From contig CAIIXF020000005.1 of assembly GCA_903813345.2 (NCBI GenBank), forward strand, positions 6,229,375 through 6,293,374: a DNA stretch of 64,000 nucleotides, written 5' to 3'. Made by a program: the position numbers and the translations under genes. The stretch comes from Owenia fusiformis (taxonomy: Eukaryota; Annelida; Polychaeta; Sabellida; Oweniidae). Below, piece by piece: positions 1 through 13,200 of this stretch. The notes under the pieces are model-generated. The model saw nothing but the letters and a program-made list of their open reading frames with translations, made no database searches and was not told the DNA's origin. Position 1 is the stretch's first letter. Each line of letters starts with the position of its first letter.

Positions 1-27
1 TTTTCTTGGTAAATAGGCAGAGACACT

Positions 28-590
28 TTTAAAGTGCCTAGACTTCATCGAATAGCACCTTGATATCGTAAATGTTTCTGGGGGACAGATATGGGGGACA
101 AACACCTGCTCTCCATCTGGCACCCCAACCCCACCTCCCCCTCTGGCACCCCTCCCTCCCCTTTGACACCCCCAAAATTTGAAAATGTTTTTATTGACTA
201 ATACACTTTAAAAGTGCCCAGAAGCACCAAATATCATCTTTAAATTGTAAAATTTTCTAGGAGAGTTAGCCACCCCTCACATCCACCACAAAACAAAAGA
301 AAATATTCTGAATTTCATGTATTATCTCAGACATTTTTTAAGTGCCCAGACATCATCAAATAGCACCTTGATATGGTCAATGTTTCTGGGGGACAACCCC
401 TTGCTCCCCCTCTGGCACCCCACCCCACTTCACCCTCTCATCCTTTTTGACACCCTCAAAAGAATTTGAAAAAAATTCACATTTTTCTTATTGACTCATA
501 CACTTTGAAAGTGCCCGGCCCAGAATGCACCAAATAGTATCTCAAAACTGTAAAATCTTCTAGGGGGAGTGACCGACCCCCCCCCCCCCT
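28..590. repeat. Degenerate ~300-bp tandem repeat with internal half units
   Basis: Two alternating half units recur. The phrase 'aatagcaccttgatat' followed by 'gtttctgggggaca' occurs near 50-90 and again near 360-395. The phrase 'aaagtgcccag' followed by a 'tctagg' block occurs near 215-275 and 505-565. The spacing of like units is about 300 bases, so this is a diverged two-copy dimer. C-rich stretches at 120-170 and 575-590 belong to it. No coding signal is visible. Confidence 0.6.
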
Positions 591-1076
591 CTGACTTACG
601 CGATTTGGTTTACGCGGCAAAAAAATTGACAATTTTAAATTCTCTTTAGTAAAAACCGCACCCCCCTTGGAGAAAAGTGTCTTACGGGCCTGCAATGTGT
701 ATTAATTATTTATCCCAGAGCCTATATATAAAACCTGATATTTCTATTTTACAATTATATCTGATACACATTCTAATACATGTATGTTGATTAGAATGTG
801 TATTTATCACTTTTTATAGTTGATACAGTAATCCATATGAAGTCAATTAGTCCCTCCATTAATAAATAAAGAATATGATAGCATATTTATGATTCACAAC
901 TGTGATAAATTATATGACATTCCATTGATGAAATAGTATTTATCTTGCATGTTCATGTCTTAAAGGGATGCATGCGTGATTGTGTATGTAATGTATTAGT
1001 TTATGTTGTAATTTGTGGATGAATCTGTATCAAATGAAGTATTAGGCAAAGTACTCCATAGGCTAAGTACATAAAT
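591..1076. other. AT-rich intergenic DNA, nothing recognised
   Basis: AT-rich DNA without a long open frame or recognisable exon. It contains scattered acatgta words that are common across the whole window. Confidence 0.5.
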
Positions 1077-1581
1077 AGAGATTATCCTATATGAGGTTCA
1101 GGATAAATTCGGGCAAATATATTATATTTGCCTCGGGATAATCCCAATATCCTGAACCGACTTTCGGATAATATGTTTATCCCATGCCAATCTTGGTCAT
1201 CTGGTTCACATTGTTCAATCGTGGAAATATTTTAGAATATTCATGTCCAGTTTTGTTTTCTTGGCCGTGGGCGGATTTTCGTGTTCTCTCAAATATTCCC
1301 ACATTTATTTTCTCGAATTTTTGATTAAATGGATGCTCTTTCCCTTTTTTAAACCATCAAACAGATCCCGATTGTCTGTGTTTTCTCCATTGTAGTTTAC
1401 AGTCATTACGCGAACGTTACAAATTATGAACAAATATGCGAGCGGCGATTATGACGTAGCGGGCAGATATACTATATCTGCCCGCTCGGAGCGGGACGTA
1501 AAGCTATATCTGCCCGCTGATGAAAGTATAAGTTTTTACAAACCGGCTTTATGTACCCGTAACACGTCCAAGTATGGGATA
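1077..1581 (-). mobile_element. Foldback-type non-autonomous element, copy A
   Basis: A second copy lies in opposite orientation at 57183-57742, and the two can be aligned almost end to end, which defines the element. One end begins 'gattatcctatatgag' and the other ends '..atgggataaat', so the ends are short inverted repeats. Inside are a near-perfect palindrome built on 'agcgggcagata' (about 1467-1496) and a second hairpin on 'cgggcaaatata' near 1109. No coding capacity is seen. It is probably a MITE moved by a transposase encoded elsewhere; the strand given is arbitrary, chosen opposite to copy B. Confidence 0.7.
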
Positions 1582-2069
1582 AATAAGAGTATATATTAAC
1601 CAAGAATATATATAAACAAGAATATATATCACCAAAGAATACTATATAAACTCTGGAATTTTGATAGCTTCTTAATGATACAAAAATCAAAGTAGATTGC
1701 ATACAGGGTATTTTTTGTTTGTTTACTCGCATGTCAGTCAGACTTCAACTTTAAAATAGAAAGAGTATATCCATTCATCTTAATATTACGTTAGGGTGCA
1801 ATACGCCTAATACTCTTTAGCATTTTCATAAATTGTAATATTTTATTTTACATTTCACTAACATGAGATGACACTTGGTGGAAGGAAAAATGTATTTATA
1901 TATGAGGGTTTTTATTTTTTGCCAATATGTACATGTATATACCATATAGATATACACATAGATTTATTAAGAATACTGAAATAAATGTACATGTACATGT
2001 AGCTGTAAAATGCAGAGATTTGTTGTATAAAACCAGTATGAGATCTGTCAAATAAAGTATATGACTGTA
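1582..2069. other. AT-rich intergenic DNA
   Basis: No gene or exon is recognised. There are runs of tacatgta-type words near 1928-2000 and nothing else of note. Confidence 0.5.
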
Positions 2070-3148
2070 TAGGTCAGCAGCTGAGCAAATTTAAAAAAAT
2101 AAGTTTGTCCCCTAAGTTTCTCACTGGATTCATGTAGAGCAAGGTCTTGGGCTTATTTTGAGCTTGGGTTCTCTGTCCTAGCCCCGGCAACGAATGTGAA
2201 AACTGGTCCTATAGGTGGCGCCCCCTACAATTCACCCCCAAACTTAAAACTAATTATCATTTTCATAATTTAAACATAAAGACATCTCAAATAGCTTAAA
2301 TTGATCAATGGTACATTAAATTATGCATTAAATTTTATTTCAATGTGTGAAAATCATAATTTATGGAGAAATAGTTGATTAGCCCCTTAAAACGCCCCTA
2401 TTTTAAAGGGGGTACTTAAGTTAACTTCCGTAACTTTTGTGTTATTCCGGATTCTGGCTTAAAAATATTCCTGAATATGTATAATTATGCTGTTGAGAGA
2501 CTGCAGTAACCCTATGTTCATAGCTTTATCACTTTTTGAGAAAAAAAATAAAACGTATTTCCATATAATTTGGTTTCATATTATTTTCAGATAAACCATC
2601 ATCTATGCTTTTTAATTAACTTTCCACACCTTATACCCATTCATAGTATTGATAGTTTTCTTTCATTTTAGACCAATATAGATGACTGGAGTTCATAATA
2701 GTTCATAATAATAAATAGTAAAATAAAATTTAAGCAGAAATAATTGATTTACCCCTTAAAATGCCCCATATTGGAAAGAGTGTGTGTGGGAGACTAAGGA
2801 AATATTTTTGAAATTCACATGCATTGAAAGCTCATGATGTTTGGCAATGAATGTTTTAATTTGCTGGGGTTCATAATGGTGAGTTTAATATTAATAGCAA
2901 ATGTAAACCATCCAACATTTCTGAATAAAAGCAAAATTATAATCGATTTTACACCATGAGACAACCCCAAACCTGATATATCTCCTAGCGACCATTAAGT
3001 CCATGTTTTCACCAAGATCCACAATCCAATAACTGAGTTTTAAAAACTCTAGCATGCATTCCAAGAGGATGAACCAATGTATGGGCTCATATAATTAAAG
3101 ATTCAATCTCTCTTTGCAGGTTACTTACTAACATGTAAAGTAATATCC

Positions 3149-3574
3149 CAGATGCGAGTAGAAATAATCTTGATTTACGTCATTAAAAATTCACAATTCA
3201 GTCAAACTAATGTCATATTTGGAATCTACATGTAAAATTACACTTAGAGATGTGGTTTTGAAAAGAGTTAATCAACTTTGAAAATTTAATTTTCTTTGAA
3301 AATGTGATTTCTAGGTCGGGGAGATTCCCCATAGACCCCATGTTGTAAAACCACGAAAAGTGAAAAATATTTTCTTGTGTTGGGCAGATAATATTTTCTT
3401 TTACTGGACATATTTTAGTTTGTATAACTATCAGATACATTAGGGTAATATGAAAAGTGAACCATTAAAACTGATGCATATTCAAGTTTAAGGGAATTTT
3501 GTAATACCCTGCCATGTTAATTCCTCCGAATCAGGCACCTGGTGGCGAAACTGGTACCTACCTACTCGCATCTG
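3149..3574 (+). mobile_element. ~425-bp MITE, copy 1
   Basis: It starts 'cagatgcgagtag' and ends 'ctactcgcatctg', a perfect 13-base terminal inverted repeat. A second copy in the same orientation lies at 5604-6024 with slightly worn ends. The interiors align along their length, for example 'gaaataatcttgattt', 'tctacatgtaaaattaca' and 'ataccctgccatgtta'. No open frame runs through it. Confidence 0.8.
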
Positions 3575-3589
3575 AGTAATTAAAACAAT

Positions 3590-5300
3590 TACTACTTAAC
3601 ATATATTGTTTTTTGGATTGTGCTGTTACAATGACTGAATTGTACTGGCACAATCACATCAACACAATCAAGAGGTACATTTATTTCTCTTTGTTTGCTT
3701 CATCAAGTGATCTGAAGATGAGAAGTAATAATGTACATACAGGGTATTTCATATCTTTGCACCCCCCCCATAAACTCATACATCTAGCATTGCTACCCTG
3801 TCATTTTATGAATCATATCGAAAGTTACATAGGATTGCAAAGTTTCAGAATCAAGGTGTATCGCTGAAAAAAGATACATTGTATCAAAGATTGCGGGTAC
3901 GGGGTCATTTAGAGGGCATTTCCTGGTGATTTTTGGACTCAGGCCGGTGATCTGTGCACTTTTTCTCATATCCATTTTTAATGATAGAGGTCGCACCAGG
4001 ATCCCTGGCCTCTCCATAAGCCACTGCAAGAATCCTATCTATACATCTTTGCGCATAACTGTCACACTCATGTGCACTGAACTCTGCCATGATGACAACT
4101 GTTTGAAATTTGCAATAGAGAAACTCAATTTCCCCTTGGTGATAAGATCGCATGCCCTGGTTGCGCTTTAATAACCCTTATTGGTTCATCAATAGTCTAG
4201 GCAATAACCTAGTATATCCTGGTTGTGCTTTAAACATATGGTTCCTAATAGACCTTTGTGATTCCTCTGTATGCTTGGTTGTGCTTTGACTTCCCCCATT
4301 GGTTCATTAAATAGCCTTAGCAATTACCTACATGTAGTATGCCCTGGTTGTGGTTTAATACACCAAATTGGTTCCTTGGTAGTCTGGTTGTGCTTTAAAC
4401 ATATGTTTCCTAAAAGACCTTTGTGATGCTTGGTTGTGCTTAACTCCTATCAGGTTCATGAAATAACCTTAGCAATAACTGAGTATGGCTGATTGTGGTT
4501 TAATACCCCAAATTGGTTCCTTTTAAACTGATAACCTAGTATGCCCTGATTGGCTCTGATTGAACTTTGATACCTGGTTCCGTATTAACACTAAGTGATT
4601 CCTCAGTTTGCTTAGTGATGCTTTAACAATCCCTATTGGTTTCTAAATCTGCCCTCGTACTCCCTAATATGCCTTGCTGGTGCTTTGATAGCCACAATTG
4701 GTTCTTTAATATCCATTAGTGATTCCCAAAGATTCCATGTAGCCTCTAGCGATTCCCTAGTATACCGAGGAAGTGTTTAAATTCATAGCTCTTGGAGACC
4801 CCTAGTATGCCTTGTGGTGCTGCAGTATTCCTTCATGGTTTCCTAGATACCCTGATTGGTTCGATGGGCTTTCTCTTGAAAGCTCACGATGGTTCCAAGT
4901 AGGTCATCATGGTGTTCTGTTAGCCCCTAAAGAGCACTACAAGGCATATTAGGAAGCACTAATGGGTATTAAGAAACTAATTAAAGCTCTCTGGGTATAC
5001 TAAGGAATTGATAAGGGATATAATGAAACAAATATGGTGTATTATGGCACAACCAGTGCATATTATGATAGCACTAAGGCTTTAAAATAACCAAACAACC
5101 AAAAAAGGATATTAAAGCACCTCTTTCAGTCTTTAGCTTACTATATACTAGGGGTTCAGTTAAGACTATTGAAAAACCAACTAGGGATATGGTATGTGTA
5201 ATATTTTTGTATTGTGCTGACCTTATTGACTGGGTTGTGCTGGCACAATTCCTGCAACACAACCAATAAATACCTTTCTTTGTTTATGGAGAAATATTAA
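3590..5300. repeat. Degenerate array around 'tggttgtgcttta' with direct-repeat borders
   Basis: A ~130-bp motif with 'tggttgtgctttaa', 'attggttc' and 'aataacctagtat' recurs, much decayed, from about 4150 to 4900. Between 4915 and 5080 related sequence appears on the opposite strand, for example 'actacaaggcatattagga', so the array folds back. The borders are a diverged direct repeat (3612-3697 and 5209-5290) sharing 'actggcacaat/gctggcacaat' and 'ctttctttgttt'-like stretches. It is probably a decayed non-autonomous element nested inside the large inverted-repeat element. No gene is seen. Confidence 0.5.
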
Positions 5301-5603
5301 TGCATGTAAACTTTAACAAATATATATATTATTTCTCGTCTTCCTGACCAATAGATACAAAGATACAACATACGAAGAAAAATACTTTCTGCTGGTTGTG
5401 TTATGATGATTCTTCGAAAAAACATACATATAGTATCACAGTGACATCAGATTAATAAATTCATGCATTACTTACAACACTTTCTAAAAGCTTGATTAGA
5501 TGGTAATTACAGTTACCACTTCCCTTGCACTTACAAAACATGCAACAATTAATTTTGTTCAGTTCACATAATCTGTTTTGTACCACACTTACTATAATAA
5601 ATT

Positions 5604-6024
5604 AGATGGAAGTAGAAATAATCTTGATTTGCGCCATTGAAAATTAAAAATTCAGTCAAACTGATATCATATTTGAAATCTACATGTAAAATTACATCTA
5701 GAGATGTGTTTTTGCAACTTTGAAAATTCAATTTTCTTTGAAAATGCAATTTCTAGGTCGAAGAGATTCTCCATAGACCCCATGTTAATAAAATCACAAG
5801 AAGTGAAATATCTTTGCTTGTATTGGACAGATTATATTTTCTTTTACTGGGCATATTTTTTAATTTGTACTGTATATAATTATCAGATACATAAGGTGAT
5901 ATGAAAATTGAAACACTAAAGCTGATGAATATTCAAGTTTAGGGGAACTTTCTAATACCCTGCCATGTTATCGGCCCCGAATTAGCCTCCTTGCGGTGAA
6001 ACTGGTAACTGCCTATTCGCATCT
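5604..6024 (+). mobile_element. ~420-bp MITE, copy 2
   Basis: Same family and orientation as 3149-3574. The terminal repeats are 'agatggaagtag' and 'ctattcgcatct', each with substitutions. Divergence from copy 1 is moderate and spread evenly, as expected for old independent insertions. Confidence 0.75.
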
Positions 6025-7087
6025 GGTTTATTACATTGTAAAATCAGATCATCAGGTGATATACAGAATATCCTTTGTATCAAGATCATTTTCAAGAACG
6101 AAACCATATTCCAATGGGTCAAGCTGAGTATTGGATAAAGTCAGATACCGTTGTCACAAATGGCGGACATAACTGTCGCTTCAACTCTTTAATCACTTGG
6201 TCCTCGTTTCTCATGGGATTTTATCATCACTAATTCTGTGCATGTATTAAGCTCATGTGATGATGTATTATATGAAATCCACATTTCTATCAAATGGGGT
6301 CGTGAATCGCCACAATATAGCATCTTCGATATCGTCAATGACAACAGAATCTGAATTTGAGATAATTTACAAAGACAACAGCATGTGGTAAATTATTTAT
6401 TTATTTAGGAGCAAAGGTTAACTATTAAGTCTCCCACACACACAAGTCTTCAAATTCAAGGATATTTTCAAGCCTAAATCTTGAACGAAACATAAGTTAC
6501 AGTGAGTTATAGAAGCTATAGTGTATGTATCCCTATATAAGGGGTGTTTTAAGAGGTAAATCAATAATTTCTGCTTAAATTTTTTATTATTATTTATTTT
6601 AAGTGAACTACAGTCATCTATATTGGTCTAAAATGAAAGAAAAGTATTAATACTATGCATGGGTATAAGGTGTGGAAAGTAAATTAAAAAGTATAGATGA
6701 TGGTTTATCTGAAAATAATATAAATTCAAATTATATGGAAATACGTTTTATTTTTTTTCTCAAAAAGTGATAAAGCTATGAACATAGGGTTACTGCAGTC
6801 TCTCAACAGCATAATTATACATATTCAGGAATATTTTTAAGCCCAAATCCTGAATGACACAAAAGTTACGGAAGTTAACTTAAGTATCCCCTTTAAAATA
6901 GGGGGCGTTTTAAGGGGTTAATCAACTATTTCTCCATAAATTATGATTTTCACACATTGAAAAATTTTTTAATGCATAACTTAATGTACCATTGATCAAT
7001 TTAAGCTATTTGAGATGTCTTTATGTTTCAATTATGAAAATAATAATTAGTTTTAAGTTTGGGGGTAAATTGTAGGGGGCGCCACCT

Positions 7088-7579
7088 CAGGGCTGTCAAC
7101 TTGGGACCACCTAATATGAGTGACTTCAAAATGTTGGACACCTAAGACCAAATCTGAACACTTTTGTCCAAATTTTGAACACCTTTGGCCAACTTTTAAA
7201 CACCTTTGACCAAAGTTTGAGCACCTTTGCCAAACTTTGAACCTCAAATTTTTCGCGCTCGCTACGCTCGCGTTGTCGTCAACGGGGGGGGGGGGGGGGG
7301 GGGGGGACGAAAAATTTCCAATGAACATGCGTGACACATACGGGATTCGCGTGACAAATCCGAACAAATTGCGTTCGTTTTTTTCCGGCGTTCGTATTTT
7401 TACCGTATCGTAAACATATTTCGAAAAAATTTCTACAGAAATATTTTTGCGTGACAATTACCAGGTAAAATGCGTATTTTGCGTGACATTTTCTGTCACG
7501 CAAAAAAAACTGGCGTGACTTCAAATTCTTCAGCAAATGCGTGACAAATACGCAAATTGCGGGACAGTTGACAGGCCTG
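7088..7579. mobile_element. hAT-like MITE inserted in the right arm of the large element
   Basis: The left arm of the large element supplies the uninterrupted sequence, so the insertion borders can be read. The insert starts 'cagggctgtcaact' and ends 'agttgacaggcctg', an inverted repeat with the CAGG start typical of hAT elements. 'gccacct' is present on both sides as the target-site duplication (7081-7087 and 7579-7585), within one mismatch of the 8 bp expected for hAT. Inside are three to four copies of a ~30-bp 'tttgaacacctttg(a/g)cca' repeat and a run of more than 20 G at about 7284-7306. Confidence 0.75.
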
Positions 7580-7728
7580 CCACCTATAGGACCATTTTTC
7601 ACATTCTTTGCCGGGGCTAGGACAGAGAACCCAAGCTCAAAATAAGCCCAAGACCTTGCTCTACATGAATCCAGTGAGAAACTTAGGGGACAAACTTATT
7701 TTTTTAAATTTGCTCAGCTGCTGACCTA

Positions 7729-10227
7729 GTAAATATTACTGTGATATATTTTTAAAAAAGTTTGTTTTTCGTTGAGAGAGGTTTTTGTACTTTTGTCTGT
7801 TATTTTAACATTTATGAATAATTGCTGAAAGTATTTGAATTGGAAATTTTGAATATATACTCTGAAGTTTAACAAAAACGTTAACTTTTTGAGTTTTTAT
7901 TACATGGTATGGAATAAAATGATAATGAATTTGGCATAGAATGATTTAATTATAAGAGTAAAAAACTTTAGAGAAAACATATGATTATGCTCAGAAAATG
8001 TAACTCAGCATTGATTTCCTTTATTTTCTAAATGCTTCTCAATTGATAAACAAGTGAAATACTAATGTACATATTTACAGTGGTTACAGTGTTAATTTGA
8101 AGTATTTTGTACATAAGGCTCATATAGGCGTGGCTTTAAAATACTTTTTATTTGAAGCTTCTAGCTCAATTTTGAAGGAAGTTGCATCAACTTTTGTAAA
8201 ATTCAAATCAAATATCTTGTTTATGCCAAAATCACACCCCCCTCCTGACTGATTTTTTTTGGCAATCACAGCCCCCCCCCCCGACTGAAAGCTGGCTACA
8301 CCTCTGAGGCTTATACACACATATGCTAGAGCAACAGTATTTTACTTATTTTTAAAAGGACACAATTACTGCTTCAGTTGTCGTTACATAGGTATACAAA
8401 AACATCATGAGGCATAGGAACTTATTTGATTACAAAAACAAAAAATGAAAATGAAATGGTAAAATGCTGTCCAGAAGCATGCATGTTGGAGTAATTTTTA
8501 TGCCACCATCTCAAGTGGTAACATAACCATACACCATAACATTGTCATGGTCTCTAACTGTAACAAATAGCAGGTAGTGACATTTTGCATGCTAATGCCT
8601 TGTATGCATTTGAGAAGCTAAGATCTGTTTACCCATAAATCGCATAATGATCATTATGATATTACAGATGTAGAAATATATTTCAGATTTGGCATTTCTA
8701 GATATGGTAACTCAAAGAGAGGAATGTGGTAATTATTTATAACACCTCAATGAAGACAATCATATTTTATTTTATATCCCTACATCAACATAATTAAACA
8801 GAAAAATCAATCAATTATTGTATTCACTGGTATCAACTACTACACCTTTTGGCCTCCAACTTTTTTGTGGATGGTGTTCGATGGTTGGTGTTTGGCATTT
8901 GGCATCTGCTACAAATGGCAGGTGGTGACATTTTGCATGTAAATGGCTTGTTATGATTTGAATCACTTCATTGGTGTGTATAGCTGATATAGTACATATT
9001 GTAGAGCAAAACAAAGTTCAATTGTTTCACTATGTACACATTTATATGCATTTAAGATATGTACATTTTACATGTATGGTGTATTTTAGTGTAGTAAGAT
9101 CACTATCTGATCACCTCTCCAAAGAAAACACCAAGAATGTAAGGACGTTTCAGTTCAATCCATTTTGGAAAATTGACAAACTGTAAACAAAATCTTCAAG
9201 TATACATGTACTGGTAATTTATGGACATATGAACTCTTAGCTGGTCTCAGAAGCTTTCATTTACAGATTCTTCTTCTTAATGTAATGGTATTGTTTTTCA
9301 ATGCATGTTAATTTTAACAGCATTGTACATTTACTAAGACCATTGTACATTTCCCAGTGTCTTTTATACATACATGTAGCTGGTGGGGATTTCTTGTATT
9401 ATTTATCATGCCCGTAGCCAGGATTTGCCAAAGGGGGTTCAATTTTCAAAAATTTTCAGGGAGTTCACATTTGACAAATTTGGCTCGATAATAGCTAAAA
9501 TCACTTGAGAAGTGGTCAAAATGTTGAAAAACTGCATGATTTTGAAAGAATTTTTGGCCAGGGGTGGGGGTTTGCCCGAACCCCCCCTGGCTACGGGCCT
9601 GTTTATATCATAATTATATATTGCACAAATATAATGGATAGCACAGTCAACTTATGCTTAATTTTGTATCGAAAATAAACTTAACATTGATTCCATTTTA
9701 TATTATGTTATATTTGTTTATGTTTGTTATTAACTAAATTGCATATACATGTAATTGTCTTTAAATTTGCCTATTGTATATTTTTAGAAATTTTAGGCAA
9801 ATTAAAAGTGATACTTTTTGATGAGTATTACCGAGTTAGAAGGAAACGGGCAGTTTATAATTAAACAATAGAATCAGTTACATACTACTTATTACTAATA
9901 TTATATTTGTCCTTTGATTAAATTAATAACTCTAATTATCATAATTTCTATTTGAGTGATTCATATACAGTATTATTAAATATCCATTGGTTATACTCAT
10001 ACTGTACATGGTATATATGATCTTCATAGAAGGGGTCTCCAATAATCCCCTTTTACCAAGAATAGGATTATCAAACGCCATTTTAAATCTCAAAAATTTT
10101 AAGAAGGTGGTTAAAATGGAGAGGGACAAATAATCCACATACAATTCCTCGATTAAATACTTAAAAATAATTAAGATGGCACAATAGCTGGGGCTGAATT
10201 TTAATTAGATATATGCTTATTTAAACA
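7729..10227. other. Intergenic region upstream of prominin
   Basis: No exon is recognised. Small repeats are present: a probable hAT-type fragment near 8120-8320 with 'ctggctacacctctg' at one end, and pieces of the 'ggtggtgacat' family near 8527-8600 and 8850-8960. The prominin promoter must lie in the last part, but I see no TATA box or initiator that I would defend. Confidence 0.5.
9410..9601. mobile_element. ~190-bp hAT-like MITE
   Basis: Inverted ends 'gcccgtagccagg' (9410) and 'cctggctacgggc' (to 9598), with 'ctg' following. These are the GTAGCCAGG ends seen in many hAT MITEs. Relatives or fragments appear at 22002-22030, 33756-33912 and at both ends of 54206-55521. The flanks share 'tttat', compatible with a worn target-site duplication. 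Confidence 0.7.
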
Positions 10228-13200
10228 ATGGTTAGGCCTAATAGCCCTACATCTTTGTTGATTCTACTCTTGGTGGGTCTGTGCATAATAGCAACACCAT
10301 GGAAAGGAAAAACAGTGGAAGCTGCCAATTATACAGACAGTAATGGAAATACTATATTGGAAAATGGGACCATCATCTGGGGCCCCCTACCTGCTCCAAG
10401 CACACCATATAAAACAAATGGAACCTACGATTCTGGGGGCCTTGCAATGTTGTTTGCCTTTGCAAGGAGTTTTGTGAATACTGTTCAACCTAATTCCCTT
10501 CCATTTGGTAAGTTTGTATATGAAATAATTTTATGTCTAATTTTAAACTTCATAATAAGGTTGGAGGGAGAAAAACTATTATAATTTGAAAAACTATTAT
10601 AATTTGAAAAACTATTATAATTTGAAAAACTATTATAATTTCCTCCTTGTGATGGTTACTCTTCATTTGTAAATAGATGGGCCCCATTCTGAAAAGTGGA
10701 TATTTCATAGCAGATTATCTTCCTTTCCTTGTTACAGAATGGGAAACATAAAATGGTATAATAAAACAAATATTCTATTCTCCAGGGAATACCCGTGTCA
10801 CCTTCCAAAGTAATATTCTTCCATGGATCTGGGAATATAACTTGTGAAAGATGTACAGGTATTCCCCTCAATTAAGTACAAAATATTTTGTATACTATTA
10901 CTAACTAATAATTATCCCTATTTATAATATCATTTTTGACAGGACTCATTGATAATATCTACATCTGCCATTATCATTTTGTTCAAAATAGTTGAAAAGA
11001 AAAGTTCTTGTGCCTTTAATATTTCAAATTCTTTAAAAGTAATTCAAACTGTAGAATTAAATAGCTGGGACTGTGTTTTACATTAACAGTCTAATATCAA
11101 AAAGAGTCGAATGGCTATGACATTATAATAGTCCGCCACAAAAAAGAAACTTTAAATAGATTAATCTTCAAGTCCATGAGATCTCAAGAACTTATCATAG
11201 TGCTATAAAATGAAGATAATCTTTCAACTTATATTAAATTTATATTTACCTTGGGATTATAGCCTTAAAGCCGAAAGAAGGTTAACAACTGACCTCAATG
11301 GAAACTATCAATGCCTTAATCAGATTTGTAAAAAGCCGTATTGTGTGAGGATTTAGTATGTGTGGTGTTTGACCATTGAGCTAACCTTGTTGACCAGTAT
11401 ATAGACTTTGTTTAGGATCAGGGGTATGGTGATCATGTAAACTTCGACCAGCTCAATAATATACACTCCCATCCAAAAGTTGCAATTCCAACTTTTAGCA
11501 CATACTCTATTGACTGATGTATAAATTAAAATCTCTGTATAGTGAACACCTACCAACATATGTTTTTTCTCGGCAGGAAAATGTTCAATATAGTACACAG
11601 GTTTTACTGAACATTTAATTACATGTGGCACTTTGATTTACATTGTGATTGTGATTTCAGATATGATCCAACAATTGATGGCCGGGACATTTGACATATC
11701 TTCAGATTATATGGAGGTATATATGTAGTATTATGCAATGATTTTTATTAAATAATAATGATTTTATTTGTTCCCTATTATTCTACATAAGTGCATTGAT
11801 GACCATACATCTCCTTCATTAAATTCCTACAGGGTGCTATGAGGCATAAGATTGATAACATTGACCAAAGTATGAAGTGACCTGTCTCTAGTGGACACCC
11901 TTCCTCCGAACATACTCTACTGACTTCTGTATAAATTACCCTCTCTGTAGTGAACACCTACCTATGGTGAACACAGGTGTTCACTGTGCACAGGTTTTAC
12001 TGTATTAATATTTGGTGTTTTATTCTTCCAGTTGGTGAACTATGCCATGGGGTTTGCTATAACATTTGCTATAGGTATACTCTATGTGTTGTTCCTACCA
12101 ATCTGTGGCTTCTGCTTTTGCTGCTGTCGATGCTGTGGCAACTGTGGAGGCTCTAGTACACAGGTAACCTCAATTAGTTTAGCAAATGAAAGTCCCAATA
12201 TTAGTTCGATGTTTGTAACAAATGGTAGGTGGTAACATTTTATGTGTTAATACCTTGTCTGATTTTGTTTAAATCAAACATAAATAGGATTTAACACTTG
12301 ATCCAGTCAAAGTTCTTTTACACTGGTACACCTTCTCAATAAGTTTGGTAAATGAAGATCCAAATATTGGATAGTGATTTTTTAAAGCCCATTCATGATT
12401 AAATCTTGATTTTGTAGCTTTATGTCTTTGAATTATGCATGTATACAAGATGAACTTCACATTCAAATCATGTGCAGTTGATGTTTTAATAATTTAAATA
12501 AGATGATGTACTTCTATTTTTTTCAGTCCATGGATGAGAATGCAGGATGTAAAAGAATGGGATATGGACTTGCCTTGTTCCTTATGTCTCTCTGCATGGG
12601 GTATGTAAAAGAATGGGATATGGGCTTTCCTTGTTCCCTTTATCCCTCTGTATGGGGTATGTTAAAGAATGGGATATGGGCTTGCCTTGTTCCTTATGTC
12701 CCTCTGTATGGGGTATGTAAAAGAATGGGTTATGGGCTTTCCTTGTTCCCTTTATCCCTCTGTATGGGGTATGTAAAAGAATGGGATATGGACTTGCCTT
12801 GTTACCTATGTCCCTCTGTATGGGGTATGTAAAAGAATGGGATATGGACTTGCCCTGTTCCCTTTATCCCTCTGTATGGGGTATGTAAAAGAATGGGATA
12901 TGGACTTGCCTTGTTCCTTATGTCTTTCTGTATGGGGTATGTAAAATAATGGGTTATGGGCTTGCCTTGTTCCTTATGTCCCTCTGCATGGGGTATGTAA
13001 AAGAATGGGATATGGGCTTGCCTTGTTCCTTATGTCCCTCTGCATGGGGTATGTAAAATAATGGAATATGGACTTGCTTTGTTCCCTATGTCCCTCTGCA
13101 TGGGGTATGTAAAAGAATGGGATATGGGCTTTCCTTGTTCACTATGTCCCTCTGCATGGGGTATGTAAAAGAATGGGATATGGGTTTGCCTTGTTCATTA

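Larger units (their letters stand above)
2070..7728. mobile_element. Large element with long terminal inverted repeats
   Basis: The left arm starts 'taggtcagcagctgagc' at 2070, and its reverse complement ends at 7728. The arms match from the ends through the 'gggggcgccac' block and on to the 'cagtcatctatattggtct' region, so the arms are roughly 2070-2810 and 6420-7728. The right arm is longer because a smaller element is inserted at 7088-7579. Each arm contains two diverged copies of a module with 'ccccttaaaa' and 'aagttac'. The interior holds two MITE copies and a degenerate repeat array. No transposase frame is visible, so this is a non-autonomous composite or a foldback. Exact target-site duplication is unclear. 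Confidence 0.75.

Noticed and set aside
3149-6024. LTR retrotransposon with ~420-bp direct repeats
   Set aside because: Each repeat has its own terminal inverted repeats (agatgcgagtag type) and the DNA between has no gag or pol coding sequence. They are two MITE copies.
7053-7602. Minus-strand open frames of 134 and 107 codons
   Set aside because: They run through a transposon insertion, a poly-G tract and a minisatellite, giving proline runs and no recognisable domain.
12503-12832. 109-codon open frame crossing the start of the prominin minisatellite
   Set aside because: It is the exon 4 frame read on through the intronic repeat. The conserved protein continues from 12600 to 14602. Kept only as an alternative-splicing hypothesis.
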